Shown in pieces: positions 20,769 to 29,411 of a stretch of 64,000 nt of DNA. A model generated the notes under the pieces. The model worked only from the letters and a program-made list of their open reading frames with translations, searched no databases and had not been told where the DNA came from. The stretch comes from Qipengyuania gaetbuli (lineage in GTDB: Bacteria > Pseudomonadota > Alphaproteobacteria > Sphingomonadales > Sphingomonadaceae). The stretch spans positions 930,001-994,000 of the forward strand of contig NZ_JAIVLR010000001.1 of the NCBI RefSeq assembly GCF_020524765.1. The letters run 5' to 3'. Position numbers and translations under genes: made by a program. How positions within the stretch are numbered: the stretch's first letter is position 1; the number at the start of each line of letters is the position of its first letter.

Positions 20769-21943
20769 AGCCGCTCCTTTACCCGCGCGAAGGCGGCCAG
20801 CGTCTCGTCGACGTCGGCTTCGCTCAGTGCAGAGGACATCTGCGTGCGGATGCGCGCCTTGCCCTTGGGCACCACGGGGTAGGAGAAGGCGGTCACGTAG
20901 ACGCCCTCGACCATGGCTTCGGCCGCGAAACGCTGCGCGATCTCGGCATCGTAGAACATGATCGGGATGATCGGGTGTTCGCCCGGGATGAGGTCGAAGC
21001 CGAGCTTTTCCAGCCCTTCGCGGAAGCGGGCCGTATTGCGCCGCAGCCGTTCGAGCGCCGCACCTTCGCGCACCAGTTCCATCGCCTTGAGGCTGCCGGC
21101 GACGACTGGCGGAGCCACGGTGTTCGAGAACAGGTAGGGCCGCGAGCGCTGGCGCAGCAGCGCGACGATTTCCTTCTTCGCGGAAGTGTAGCCGCCGCTC
21201 GCCCCGCCCAGCGCCTTGCCGAGCGTGCCGGTGGTGATGTCCACCCGGTCCATGCAGCCGCGGTACTCATGCGTGCCGCGGCCGGTTTCGCCAAGGAAGC
21301 CGGTGGCGTGGCAGTCGTCGAAATGCACCAGCGCGCCGTATTTTTCAGCGAGGTCGCAGATCCTGTCGAGCTGGGCGATGTGCCCGTCCATCGAGAACAC
21401 GCCGTCGGTGGTGATCAGCTTGAAGCGCGCACCGGCCTCGTCGGCCGCCTTCAGCTGCGCTTCGAGATCGGCCATGTCGTTGTTCTTGTACCGATAGCGC
21501 ATTGCCTTCGACAGGCGAATGCCGTCGATGATGCTGGCATGGTTGAGCTCGTCCGAAATGACTGCGTCTTCGGGGCCGAGCAGGGTTTCGAACAGGCCGC
21601 CATTGGCATCGAAGCAGGACGGGTAGAGGATCGTGTCCTCCATCCCGAGGAAGTCGGACAGCTCCGCTTCCAGCTGCTTGTGGATGTCCTGCGTACCGCA
21701 GATGAAGCGCACCGAGGCCATGCCGAAGCCGCGCTCGTCGAGGCCTTCGCGCGCGGCCGCCATGATCTGGGGATTGTTGGCAAGGCCGAGGTAGTTGTTG
21801 GCGCACAGATTGATCAGCTCGCGCCCGTTCACTTCCACCCGCGCCGACTGCTGCGAGGCGATGAACCGCTCGTTCTTGGTCAGGTTCTGCGCTTCGATGG
21901 AATCGAGTTCGGCCTGCAGATGGGCCTGGAATTCACCGTACAT
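20765..21943 (-). CDS. kbl: Glycine C-acetyltransferase (2-amino-3-ketobutyrate CoA ligase)
   Basis: PLP enzyme of 392 residues in the alpha-oxoamine synthase group. The PLP-lysine region ([16 protein letters not shown]) and the [12 protein letters not shown] opening are clear. It cleaves 2-amino-3-oxobutyrate with CoA to glycine and acetyl-CoA, the second step of threonine degradation. It follows tdh by 9 bp on the same strand, so the two steps are one operon. Confidence 0.97.
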   Translation of the reverse strand: MYGEFQAHLQAELDSIEAQNLTKNERFIASQQSARVEVNGRELINLCANNYLGLANNPQIMAAAREGLDERGFGMASVRFICGTQDIHKQLEAELSDFLGMEDTILYPSCFDANGGLFETLLGPEDAVISDELNHASIIDGIRLSKAMRYRYKNNDMADLEAQLKAADEAGARFKLITTDGVFSMDGHIAQLDRICDLAEKYGALVHFDDCHATGFLGETGRGTHEYRGCMDRVDITTGTLGKALGGASGGYTSAKKEIVALLRQRSRPYLFSNTVAPPVVAGSLKAMELVREGAALERLRRNTARFREGLEKLGFDLIPGEHPIIPIMFYDAEIAQRFAAEAMVEGVYVTAFSYPVVPKGKARIRTQMSSALSEADVDETLAAFARVKERL

Positions 21944-21952
21944 GTTGCGTTC

Positions 21953-22978
21953 CTATTCCCAGTTCAGCACGACCTTGCAGGCTTCGCCCGAAAGCATCGC
22001 CTCGAAGCCCTGCTCGAAATCGTCCGCCGGAAGGCGGTGGGTGATGATGGGCGAAAGGTCGAGCCCGCTCTGCACGAAGACCTGCATCTTGTACCATGTC
22101 TCGAAAATCTCGCGGCCGTAGACGCCCTTCAGCGTAAGCATGTTGAAGATGACCTTGTGCCAGTCGATCCGCACGTCGCCGGCGGGCAGGCCGAGAATGG
22201 CGATCTTGCCGCCATGCGCCATGTTGTCGACCATGGAGGCAAAGCCCGGCTCGCTGCCCGACATCTCGAGGCCCACGTCGAAGCCTTCGGTCATGCCGAG
22301 TTCGGCCTGCACGTCTTCCAGTTTCTCGCGGGTCACGTTGACGGTGCGCGTTGCGCCCATACGCTTGGCAAGCGCCAGGCGCTCGTCGTTGAGGTCGGTC
22401 ACGACCACGTGGCGCGCGCCCGCATGGCGGCAGACCGCTGCGGCCATAATGCCGATCGGGCCGGCACCGACGACAAGCACGTCCTCGCCCAGCACGTCGA
22501 ACTGCAGCGCGGTGTGCACCGCATTGCCATAGGGGTCGAACAGCGAGGCGACGTCGAGGTCGATCTTGGGATCGTGGACCCACACATTGGCCGCCGGAAG
22601 CGAGAGATATTCGGCAAAGGCACCCGCGCGGTTCACGCCGATGCCCTGCGCATGGGCGCACATGTGGCGGCGGCCCGCCATGCAGTTGCGGCAGCGGCCG
22701 CACACCACGTGGCCTTCGCCCGACACGATCTGGCCGACCTGGAAGTCACCGGCATTGTCGCCCACGTCGACGATCTCGCCGACGAATTCATGGCCGACGA
22801 TCATGGGCACCGGAATGGTCTTCTGCGCCCAATCGTCCCATTTCCAGATGTGCATGTCGGTGCCGCAAATGGCGGTGCGTCGCACTTTGATGAGGACGTC
22901 GTTGATGCCCATTTCGGGCTTGGGGCTGTCCTGCATCCACAGGCCGGGTTCGGCCTTGGCCTTGACCAGTGACTTCAT
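21953..22978 (-). CDS. tdh: L-threonine 3-dehydrogenase
   Basis: Protein of 341 residues, a zinc medium-chain dehydrogenase: catalytic Cys in [16 protein letters not shown], a structural zinc cluster ([15 protein letters not shown]) and the NAD-binding [10 protein letters not shown]. It oxidises threonine to 2-amino-3-oxobutyrate, which Kbl then cleaves. First gene of tdh-kbl. Its promoter region now lies about 150 bp from the left end of a genomic island. Confidence 0.97.
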   Translation of the reverse strand: MKSLVKAKAEPGLWMQDSPKPEMGINDVLIKVRRTAICGTDMHIWKWDDWAQKTIPVPMIVGHEFVGEIVDVGDNAGDFQVGQIVSGEGHVVCGRCRNCMAGRRHMCAHAQGIGVNRAGAFAEYLSLPAANVWVHDPKIDLDVASLFDPYGNAVHTALQFDVLGEDVLVVGAGPIGIMAAAVCRHAGARHVVVTDLNDERLALAKRMGATRTVNVTREKLEDVQAELGMTEGFDVGLEMSGSEPGFASMVDNMAHGGKIAILGLPAGDVRIDWHKVIFNMLTLKGVYGREIFETWYKMQVFVQSGLDLSPIITHRLPADDFEQGFEAMLSGEACKVVLNWE

Positions 22979-23130
22979 CGAATTCTCTCTCCTGGCACGG
23001 CCGCGTCAGGAATCGCTCGCGACCGGCTGCGAGCCCTCTAGGCCCGCTGCACGGTGCAACGCAAACTCAACCGGACCGCGGATTGGAAACGAACATTCCG
23101 TCCGCGTTTCTTGAATTTTTCGAAAAGTAG

Positions 23131-23149
23131 TGGTGCCAGAAGAGGACTC
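23131..23149 (+). repeat. Left attachment site (partial tRNA-Leu duplicate)
   Basis: TGGTGCCAGAAGAGGACTC matches the last 20 bases of the tRNA-Leu gene (reverse strand) with a single missing C. The rest of a tRNA is absent, so this is the far attachment site left by integration. Confidence 0.82.
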
Positions 23150-23622
23150 CCATTACGCACCCCAAGAACCGCAGAAATCCGCCATTCTGTGCACTCTCGA
23201 TCAGCGTCGTGTGTACCGATTGTGTGTACGAGTTTCAATACTCTAGCTAAATTCGAGTCCTCGTTAGGGACTCAAATCGACGACAATTTCCGATAGGGAA
23301 ATTAGCCTCCAAAAATATGCATCTCTGGCGAGCAACTCTCAGTCTAAATCGTTCCATCATTGGCTCAAAACAATCGAACCGGCGGTGGTTCGCTAGGTGT
23401 CGTTCAATTCAGGCTTGTGGGGCCAGTGCGAGATCTTGCTGTGTACCTGAGCGAAAGCTGGTATTGGGAATAAATCATCAAGAGAAGGGTGCTCCCTCAC
23501 CAACCTGCCCGCCCGGGTAAGGTGGTATTGCGAACGCAGATGTGGCCAAGTCGGCAAATGATCGGGCTAATATCGGAACCGCATGTGGGCCAACCCTTCA
23601 GTACTTTGAAGGAGCGCGTCCA
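23150..23622. other. Island left end, no gene recognised
   Basis: About 470 bp of lower-G+C sequence with only short unconvincing open frames. It contains the left pair of TGTGTAC repeats (23210-23229), and the ribosome site of the first island gene near 23608-23616. I see nothing else I can name. Confidence 0.5.
23210..23235 (+). repeat. Left arm-type repeats, probable integrase binding sites
   Basis: Two TGTGTAC direct repeats start at 23210 and 23223, 61 bp inside the left attachment site. The 13-mer TGTGTACGAGTTT (23223-23235) is found again, in the same orientation, at 43440-43452 beside the other end. Confidence 0.55.
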
Positions 23623-24003
23623 ATGCTGAGATCCGAGAAATGGACCTATCCCCTTGCCTCTGCCGCAAGAGACTTACGCCTTGCAGCCGTTCGCAGATGC
23701 ATGGAAGAACTTCCTCCACCCCATAACTACGCCACCCATTGCAGACGAAAGATACTCGTCGATCGCCTCGAGCTCGAGCTATCTGAGTTTGATTTCCGCT
23801 ACCGTCAGGTCTGGCAGAAACCTGCTAGTTTAGATCAGCTAATATGTATGGGAACGTTATTACTTGAGAGTACTGGCGGTACGGCTCCAAGAGAGGTCAT
23901 GCCTTTAAACGAAGATCTCCTAATAAACAGGCATAGCTTGCCACTACTCGTACGCTGGATGGAGGAGCGTCTACGCAACAATGCAGAAGCGAGATCAGAT
24001 TGA
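23623..24003 (+). CDS. Hypothetical island protein
   Basis: Protein of 126 residues, not recognised. The ATG at 23623 is preceded by a GAAGGAG ribosome site; the frame is open 27 codons further upstream but without one. The sequence is basic and mostly helical in pattern, with no signal peptide or membrane segment and no cysteine pairs. It is the first gene inside the left end of the island, with a lower-G+C composition than the chromosome. It could be a small accessory or regulatory protein of the element; nothing in the sequence decides this. Confidence 0.55.
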   Translation: MLRSEKWTYPLASAARDLRLAAVRRCMEELPPPHNYATHCRRKILVDRLELELSEFDFRYRQVWQKPASLDQLICMGTLLLESTGGTAPREVMPLNEDLLINRHSLPLLVRWMEERLRNNAEARSD

Positions 24004-24112
24004 ATGATTAAAGTGCCAAATGGGAATTGGACATCGACGCCCCAAAATCCCCAGATTTCATGCACTTTCTGCCGCTCGCGAATCTAGCAATAAGAAAGCA
24101 TGGAGATAAACG

Positions 24113-24619
24113 TTGAAGAAGCCTCATGTACCCATGTCTCCTTCTGAGCTGCCACAACAGCGCCTAGTGCCGGTGGTGGAACTCGAAGAGCGTCCGGTGG
24201 CCTTTGATGCGGTGGTGGGCTTCGATGTGAAGCCCCCGGGCGTCGCTCTTCCGAAAGGCCCCTCAAATGCTGAGTATCTGGGGCAAGTGGAATGGGCGTG
24301 GTCACCTAGGCACGTTAGGCTCGATGCGTATTATCTGAGCCGGGGCCGCAAAGACTGGATGCTCTGGATCTACCACGAGGACGAATTCGACTCTTGGGTT
24401 TGGTTGCCCGTTGGGTATGTGCCCAAGAAGCAAGCCAGCGACAGGCAGGCTGCAATTCATCTCTTGCTCGATTTTTGGAGGCTTGACCGGGAGGAAAGCG
24501 ATCTTGATTGCTATCACTGGATTAATGAGGGAGGCCTGCTGACGGTAGCTGACCTTGATGCGATCGCCCGCCAGGTCTGGCCTGAGAAATTCGACTTCGA
24601 CACAAACGGTAAACCATGA
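24113..24619 (+). CDS. Hypothetical soluble protein, first of an overlapping pair
   Basis: Protein of 168 residues, not recognised. The likely start is a TTG at 24113 with a GGAG site 7 bp upstream; an ATG seven codons later is the alternative. It is rich in Trp, Tyr and acidic residues (for example DWMLWIYHEDEFDSWVW near 82-98), suggesting a compact globular domain. No membrane segments. Its stop codon overlaps the next start by 4 bp (ATGA), so the two proteins are probably produced together. Confidence 0.6.
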   Translation: MKKPHVPMSPSELPQQRLVPVVELEERPVAFDAVVGFDVKPPGVALPKGPSNAEYLGQVEWAWSPRHVRLDAYYLSRGRKDWMLWIYHEDEFDSWVWLPVGYVPKKQASDRQAAIHLLLDFWRLDREESDLDCYHWINEGGLLTVADLDAIARQVWPEKFDFDTNGKP

Positions 24620-25401
24620 CGACAACACCGGAGGCGACCTCCAGCAGCACCGCTATATCCACTCCACCGCCGTCGCCCATCCAGTACTCGGGAACCACTA
24701 CCCCAGAGACCCCAGAGATGGCGACAGATGCTTTGTCGAGCTTGGGGTCACTTGAGATAGCGCTGCTGGCCGCTGCGATTGGCGCACTAATTGCTGGTGG
24801 TTTCGTATACAATCAGACGCACCAAATGCGGAAATTGGACGCGGCCAATAAGGCCCGAAAGCTTCGCGCGGTCCGAGCGGTCCTTCCACTATCTCTCAGC
24901 AATCTTTCGGAATGGTCGGCCGACTGTATCCATGAGCTCTTACAGATCTATCATCGGGTCGACGGTGGAGGAGCTGCTGTCCCCCTTCAGGCCCTAGAAG
25001 TTGTGCCCTCGCTGCCTTCGGAGGTTCTTCCCCAGCTCGAGCAATTCGCCGAATTCGGTAATGAGGGGGCTGCCAAATCCGTGGCGAACCTGTTGGGGAA
25101 CATTCAGGTCTTCACAGCCCGGATGCGAAGCCGGGGAGGAAGGCATCGAACAAACGTGCTCACCCTCCATGAAGTCAATAGCCATCTCATCACTGCCGCA
25201 GGGATCGCTGCTCACGTTGATGCACTTTACAGCTACAGTCGACGCGAGAGTGAGGATACTCCGCCCCACGGGGAGTGGGAAGGTGTCCGATCCACTTTGA
25301 GGCGCCAAGGAGCCGGAGAAGACTTGGAAACGCCCTTATTCGACGCGATTTCTAGACGGGAAGCTTCGGGCAGGAAACCAACTCACATTGGCGCCGAGTA
25401 G
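24616..25401 (+). CDS. Hypothetical single-span membrane protein, second of pair
   Basis: Protein of 261 residues. A Thr/Ser/Pro-rich N-terminus of about 45 residues precedes one membrane helix (about 47-69, LEIALLAAAIGALIAGGFVY), then a basic stop-transfer segment and a cytoplasmic helical domain of about 180 residues. That order resembles the N-out one-helix proteins seen in many islands, but I cannot assign a family. It overlaps the soluble partner by 4 bp. A membrane-anchored effector with a soluble partner is one possible reading. Confidence 0.6.
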   Translation: MTTTPEATSSSTAISTPPPSPIQYSGTTTPETPEMATDALSSLGSLEIALLAAAIGALIAGGFVYNQTHQMRKLDAANKARKLRAVRAVLPLSLSNLSEWSADCIHELLQIYHRVDGGGAAVPLQALEVVPSLPSEVLPQLEQFAEFGNEGAAKSVANLLGNIQVFTARMRSRGGRHRTNVLTLHEVNSHLITAAGIAAHVDALYSYSRRESEDTPPHGEWEGVRSTLRRQGAGEDLETPLFDAISRREASGRKPTHIGAE

Positions 25402-25827
25402 GATCGGAGGGGGCTTGGGGCAGATTGAAACACGCCATTGCTCCAGAACTTGTGCCTTTTAGTTAACCCGTCAGCATGGCCTAAAACATCGGTCGCATGC
25501 CGCTTGCCGCTCAGAAAGCTGAGCCATACTCTTTCGAGCAATCTCGCGAAGTGTTAAGGATCCCACCTGTCTGAGCGATGTGCAGTGAAGCCATCGATTG
25601 TGAAGTCGTATCTTCATCAATCCTGACGGTACCATCAAGCTTGGCCAAAGGGACCCATTGGGACCCAAAGGAGCTAAACCCGCAAGCTCCAGAAGACTTC
25701 TGGACGTCCGCAGGGTATACCCTAAAGATACGTCACCTTGAGACACTATCGGTGTCTCATTAGCATTGACGTGAACATTCCGGACATTCAGAGCCAATGG
25801 TCCAGACGCTATTGGAACAGTTTCATC
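25402..25827. other. Intergenic region upstream of the resolvase with a palindrome
   Basis: About 425 bp without a convincing gene. A perfect inverted repeat, TGAGACAC-TATCG-GTGTCTCA (25739-25759), lies about 70 bp before the resolvase start and could be a resolution subsite or an operator. A reverse-strand open frame (25471-25995) runs through here but overlaps the resolvase start and looks spurious. Confidence 0.45.
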
Positions 25828-26373
25828 ATGGCCACAACTATAGGCTACGCACGGGCGAGCTCCGACGATCAAGACTGCACAGTCCAGGAGGAGAAGCTCA
25901 AAGCTGCCGGCTGCACTATTGTCCGTTCTGAAAAGAAGAGCGGAGCCTCCAGGCAAGGTCGCGAGCAGTTGGATACGATCTTGGAATTCTTGCACGAGGG
26001 CGACACCCTGATGGTGACCCGGATCGATCGTCTCGCGCGTTCCGTCAGGGATCTGGAGGACATCGTAGGAACGATCAGGAAAAAGGGAGCCAACCTTCAG
26101 GCGTCAGAGCAGCCAATAGATACCGCCACTCCAGCGGGCGTCGCCTTCCTCCAGATGCTCGGCGTATTTGCGCAGTTCGAAACCGCTCTACGTCGGGAGC
26201 GCCAGATGGAGGGTATCGCAAAGGCTAAAGCTAAGGGTGTATACAAAGGCCGAAAACCCTCAGTCCCTGTGGAAGAAGTTAGGCGACTGAGGCGTGAGGG
26301 CCTAAATCCCACGGAGATCAGCAGGCAGCTAAAAATTGGCAGAGCTTCTGTCTATCGAGCTCTCGGCAGCTAA
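25828..26373 (+). CDS. Serine recombinase, Tn3-resolvase/invertase family
   Basis: Protein of 181 residues: catalytic Ser11 in GYARAS, the conserved VTRIDRLARS motif (about 66-75), a long E helix (AQFETALRRERQMEGIAKAKAKG) and a C-terminal helix-turn-helix (about 155-178) that binds DNA. The length is that of resolvases and invertases, not of large serine integrases. The frame is open upstream to 25738 but the ATG at 25828 begins the family domain. It may resolve dimers or cointegrates of the island; no matching transposase was seen. Confidence 0.92.
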   Translation: MATTIGYARASSDDQDCTVQEEKLKAAGCTIVRSEKKSGASRQGREQLDTILEFLHEGDTLMVTRIDRLARSVRDLEDIVGTIRKKGANLQASEQPIDTATPAGVAFLQMLGVFAQFETALRRERQMEGIAKAKAKGVYKGRKPSVPVEEVRRLRREGLNPTEISRQLKIGRASVYRALGS

Positions 26374-26518
26374 ACTCTCTCCAAAGAATAATCGGGCGGA
26401 TTAGAAGCCTGAAGTCGACTGTGCTGGCCGAATTCTGGCGAAAATGGCAAAGAGGCATAGTGGCGTTGAGCGCGCCCCACGGACCGTTAGATCGTTGGCT
26501 AAGCCGGGACTCTTTCGT

Positions 26519-27985
26519 CTAGCTCAGTCTTGGCTCGGGGCCTGCTGCCAGGCCCAGCGTCTCCCGAAAGTACCGGGTAAACGCCCCCGTGAGGGCACTT
26601 TTGGCCAACCTAATATTCGGCTTGGCAACTATGAGGGCATCATGGACCGGTAGGAAACCGACCTTATGGTCGATCATCAATTCCTCCATGGCCAGCCGAA
26701 GGATCTCCGCCTCATGAAATTGGAGGTCTAGCGGGCCTATGCCCAAGCTTGGGAGGCCAGCCAAGAATGGATATCGACCAAGGCCTGCCCTCCTAGCTAG
26801 ATTATGCTTCGAGCCACCCGCTGCTGGGTCGGAGGTACCCAGAGCGATGAGTAGCCATGCCTTCATCCTTTCCCGATCGACCTTAGGGCCGGAGAAGCCA
26901 TGGGGCGTTCCAGAGTCTCTGACCGACCCCGCTCCCGGTGCAAGGTCGTAGACCTCATATGGGTCGCGCGAATTATCGAAAGGCATCCCCAATAGACCAT
27001 GAAGGATCGTGAGGTGCGAAGCGCTGATATCGACCTCCTCAACCTCCTGCTCATCGATGCGAATAACGCGTTTCCGAGTCTCGGCGGATCCCTCCATCCG
27101 CTCATAGGGGTCGGCCTCCGGCATAGAATAGTATCGTCCGTGCCACTGCCAATTGAAATCGGGGCGGTCGCCATTGTTGAAGACCCGTCGCAACCCAGAA
27201 AATGCGATGCCTTCGATCCGCCCAGGCGCCCTTAAGTGCTCATTGAGACGCTGAAGGTCAGCCACGATCTTTGCCGCCATTGGCTCAGTCAGATTGACCG
27301 CAAGACGCCTAGGTTCCGAACTCTTCGACTTCTTCTCCCCCCTCTTCTCCAGGAGGTCAGTCGCTCCTGGGGCGGCCGGACGACCCATATCGAAATGCTT
27401 GTGCCACTCCGTAAGAGCGATGCCTTGGCTCTCCGCTAGTTCCACGAGCTTCGCAGTGGGTCGAAAACTAGTTCGAGCCGCTTTCGTCTGCTTCCCTCCA
27501 AACAGTGAAAATGTGCGGATATACCCGGGCAGCTCTTCAATCAATTCGGCTTCACCAAGAGCATCCCTCATCGTCTTGAAGGCTTGCGGCCCACCTGGGC
27601 GTCCCGATTGGGCGTTAGTGTTGGTTGCTAACTTGCACCAAACATCAACGGATGCGGCCGCGAGCAAATCTGCCAGGAAAGCGCCTGTAATCGCGCGGTA
27701 CTTAAGGATCGAAGAGGGCCTGAGTTGCCCCTGCATTGCCTTGTAGGGTGAGATCACCTCATCCACGATCAGACCAACCAACCGGGTACCCTCCGGTGAC
27801 CTGGGGCTACCCGTGAGCATCATGGAGCGGCTGTAGGTTCGAGCATCACGCCTTTGTGCCTCTTCCATAATGGGAAGCGGTGTCGATAAGTGCATTGAGA
27901 TAGGGGCTTTCAGATCATAAGGTTTCGTGGGTCGGCGCAAGTCGTCATGAAGGGTAGGCGGAAGTTCCCACCACCCCTGCCACAA
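26519..27985 (-). CDS. Uncharacterised protein with polymerase-A-like palm motifs
   Basis: Protein of 488 residues (TTG start at 27985; an ATG at 27895 is the alternative). A central LRRVFNN segment (265-271) and GRYYS (283-287) match what I recall of a widespread uncharacterised alphaproteobacterial family. Three elements then follow in the order of family-A polymerases: D319-I-S-x2-H (motif A-like), R371-x3-K375 (motif B-like) and PVHDALIV with H448-D449 (motif C-like). A polymerase or primase-like activity is inference. There is no exonuclease or helicase domain. It is divergent from brxA with a 205-bp shared gap. Confidence 0.65.
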   Translation of the reverse strand: MWQGWWELPPTLHDDLRRPTKPYDLKAPISMHLSTPLPIMEEAQRRDARTYSRSMMLTGSPRSPEGTRLVGLIVDEVISPYKAMQGQLRPSSILKYRAITGAFLADLLAAASVDVWCKLATNTNAQSGRPGGPQAFKTMRDALGEAELIEELPGYIRTFSLFGGKQTKAARTSFRPTAKLVELAESQGIALTEWHKHFDMGRPAAPGATDLLEKRGEKKSKSSEPRRLAVNLTEPMAAKIVADLQRLNEHLRAPGRIEGIAFSGLRRVFNNGDRPDFNWQWHGRYYSMPEADPYERMEGSAETRKRVIRIDEQEVEEVDISASHLTILHGLLGMPFDNSRDPYEVYDLAPGAGSVRDSGTPHGFSGPKVDRERMKAWLLIALGTSDPAAGGSKHNLARRAGLGRYPFLAGLPSLGIGPLDLQFHEAEILRLAMEELMIDHKVGFLPVHDALIVAKPNIRLAKSALTGAFTRYFRETLGLAAGPEPRLS

Positions 27986-28190
27986 GCAGGCCTCAAAAGG
28001 CCTTAAGGTAACCTATAGCCATAGTGGTATGAAAACTCTCTCGATTGAACCCGCTAGACCGTCGCTCTGCGAATGGGCAGAGACTTTCGTCCCCGCATGA
28101 GCTGTGGGTGTCGTTTTGAAACCATTCACTAGCCTGACGGGTCTCAGAAAATTTCCCTACCGATACATTCAAGCCTGATAAACACGACCG
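27986..28190. promoter_or_regulatory. Divergent promoter region of BREX with a small inverted repeat
   Basis: The 205-bp gap between the polymerase-like gene and brxA must carry promoters in both directions. An inverted repeat CTCTGC-GAATGG-GCAGAG lies at 28065-28082, about 110 bp before brxA. There is no T run after it, so it is more likely an operator or leader hairpin than a terminator. I see no confident -35/-10 pair. Confidence 0.35.
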
Positions 28191-28784
28191 ATGTCCGCAA
28201 AGAATCCTTATCGCCTATCATTCTCGACCGGAGGCCTATTTGCACCAGCCTCAGTAGAGCTTGCTTCCATTTATGAGGATCTTGGCGATTGGGAAGCGGT
28301 GAAGAAAATTGCTGGAGAGAGAGGTCTGACTGGCTTTCAGGCAAAATCATCTTCCACCAGAACAATCCGAGAGCTGGTAACTCGCCTCTCGTTCCTCAAC
28401 GACGACGAGCGATCGCTCCTCCTGTCCGGGAGTAGTGTTGAGCAGAGCGCCCTACTGTGGCTGGCACTTTGCCGGACCTATCCTTTTATCCGAGAATTTT
28501 CGATCGAAGTCCTGGGCGAGCGCCTTGCTCATTTCCGAACCGACCTCAACTACGAACACTTCGACGCCTACGTGGCATCAAAATCTCAGTGGAACGAGGA
28601 TCTGGATGACCTCTCCGAAACTACCTTGAAAAAGCTTCGGCAGATCTTGTTTCGCTACATGCGCGAAGCAGGGGTTCTAGTCGAAGGTGACCGGATTGCC
28701 GCCTATCTTCTTCCAAGCTCGGTTCGCGCCCTTTTGGAGCAGCAGGACCCAACCGAGTTGCGCTTTTTCCCTGGCGTGACCTAA
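28191..28784 (+). CDS. brxA: BREX protein BrxA (DUF1819)
   Basis: Protein of 197 residues, the usual BrxA length, opening with KNPYRLSFSTGGLF and followed in order by brxB, brxC, pglX, pglZ and brxL. BrxA is a small DNA-binding BREX protein; its precise role in phage exclusion is not settled. First gene of the operon, 9 bp before brxB. No strong ribosome site is visible before the ATG at 28191. Confidence 0.9.
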   Translation: MSAKNPYRLSFSTGGLFAPASVELASIYEDLGDWEAVKKIAGERGLTGFQAKSSSTRTIRELVTRLSFLNDDERSLLLSGSSVEQSALLWLALCRTYPFIREFSIEVLGERLAHFRTDLNYEHFDAYVASKSQWNEDLDDLSETTLKKLRQILFRYMREAGVLVEGDRIAAYLLPSSVRALLEQQDPTELRFFPGVT

Positions 28785-28793
28785 GGAGCATAA

Positions 28794-29405
28794 ATGGCAT
28801 TGCGCACAGACACATACGAACCACGTGAGCTCCTAGATCACCTTTGCAAAGTGATATCTTCCCAGCGCTTTTTGAATATGGAGAGCCTCAACAACGAAGT
28901 GCCTTTCTTCATATGTCCTTATGACATCGCTCGTCAGAAGGACATCGACGAGGTCTACGTGAGGCTCCTGAAGCATCTCGAAGGCTCAAACTTAAGTGTT
29001 TTGGAGATAAACCTCTATAATACCTGCATCGATATTCTTCGCGCTAGGAACATTTGGAGCCAAGTACTCGATGCAGAGGAGCTGAGTGCAAAATCTGAAT
29101 TATTGGAGCTACTACAAGGGGTCCTCGACCCTCAAGATCATCTAGTGCCCGCCATCTCCGAACGGATCACTTCCACCAATCCGGATGTGATGTTCATTAC
29201 AGGTGTCGGGGAAGTATTCCCGTTTATTCGCTCGCATAACGTGCTCAACAATCTTCAGAGCGTCGCAAAGGGGTTTCCTACAGTCATGTTCTTTCCGGGT
29301 CGCTACACGCACGAAATTGCCAGCGGCGCATCCCTTGACCTCTTTGGTCGCCTTCATGACGACAAATACTATCGCGCATTCAACATCCTGCACGTCGAGG
29401 CATGA
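28794..29405 (+). CDS. brxB: BREX protein BrxB (DUF1788)
   Basis: Protein of 203 residues with a DUF1788-like C-terminus (TGVGEVFPFIRSHNVLNNLQ, then PTVMFFPGRYTHE). It has an AAGGAG ribosome site. BrxB is needed for type I BREX defence and modification, with no known enzymatic activity; it may link other components. It sits between brxA and brxC with a 6-bp gap to the latter. Confidence 0.92.
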   Translation: MALRTDTYEPRELLDHLCKVISSQRFLNMESLNNEVPFFICPYDIARQKDIDEVYVRLLKHLEGSNLSVLEINLYNTCIDILRARNIWSQVLDAEELSAKSELLELLQGVLDPQDHLVPAISERITSTNPDVMFITGVGEVFPFIRSHNVLNNLQSVAKGFPTVMFFPGRYTHEIASGASLDLFGRLHDDKYYRAFNILHVEA

Positions 29406-29411
29406 CGCATT

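Noticed and set aside
23131-23149. A possible second tRNA-Leu gene at the left island end.
   Set aside because: Only the last 19 bases match; no D arm, anticodon arm or variable arm is present nearby.
24113-25401. Toxin-antitoxin module.
   Set aside because: The genes are small and overlapping, but neither shows a known toxin or antitoxin fold, and the second is large with a membrane helix.
25471-25995. A reverse-strand 174-codon frame upstream of and into the resolvase gene.
   Set aside because: It overlaps the catalytic start of the resolvase, has no ribosome site and no recognisable composition or domain.
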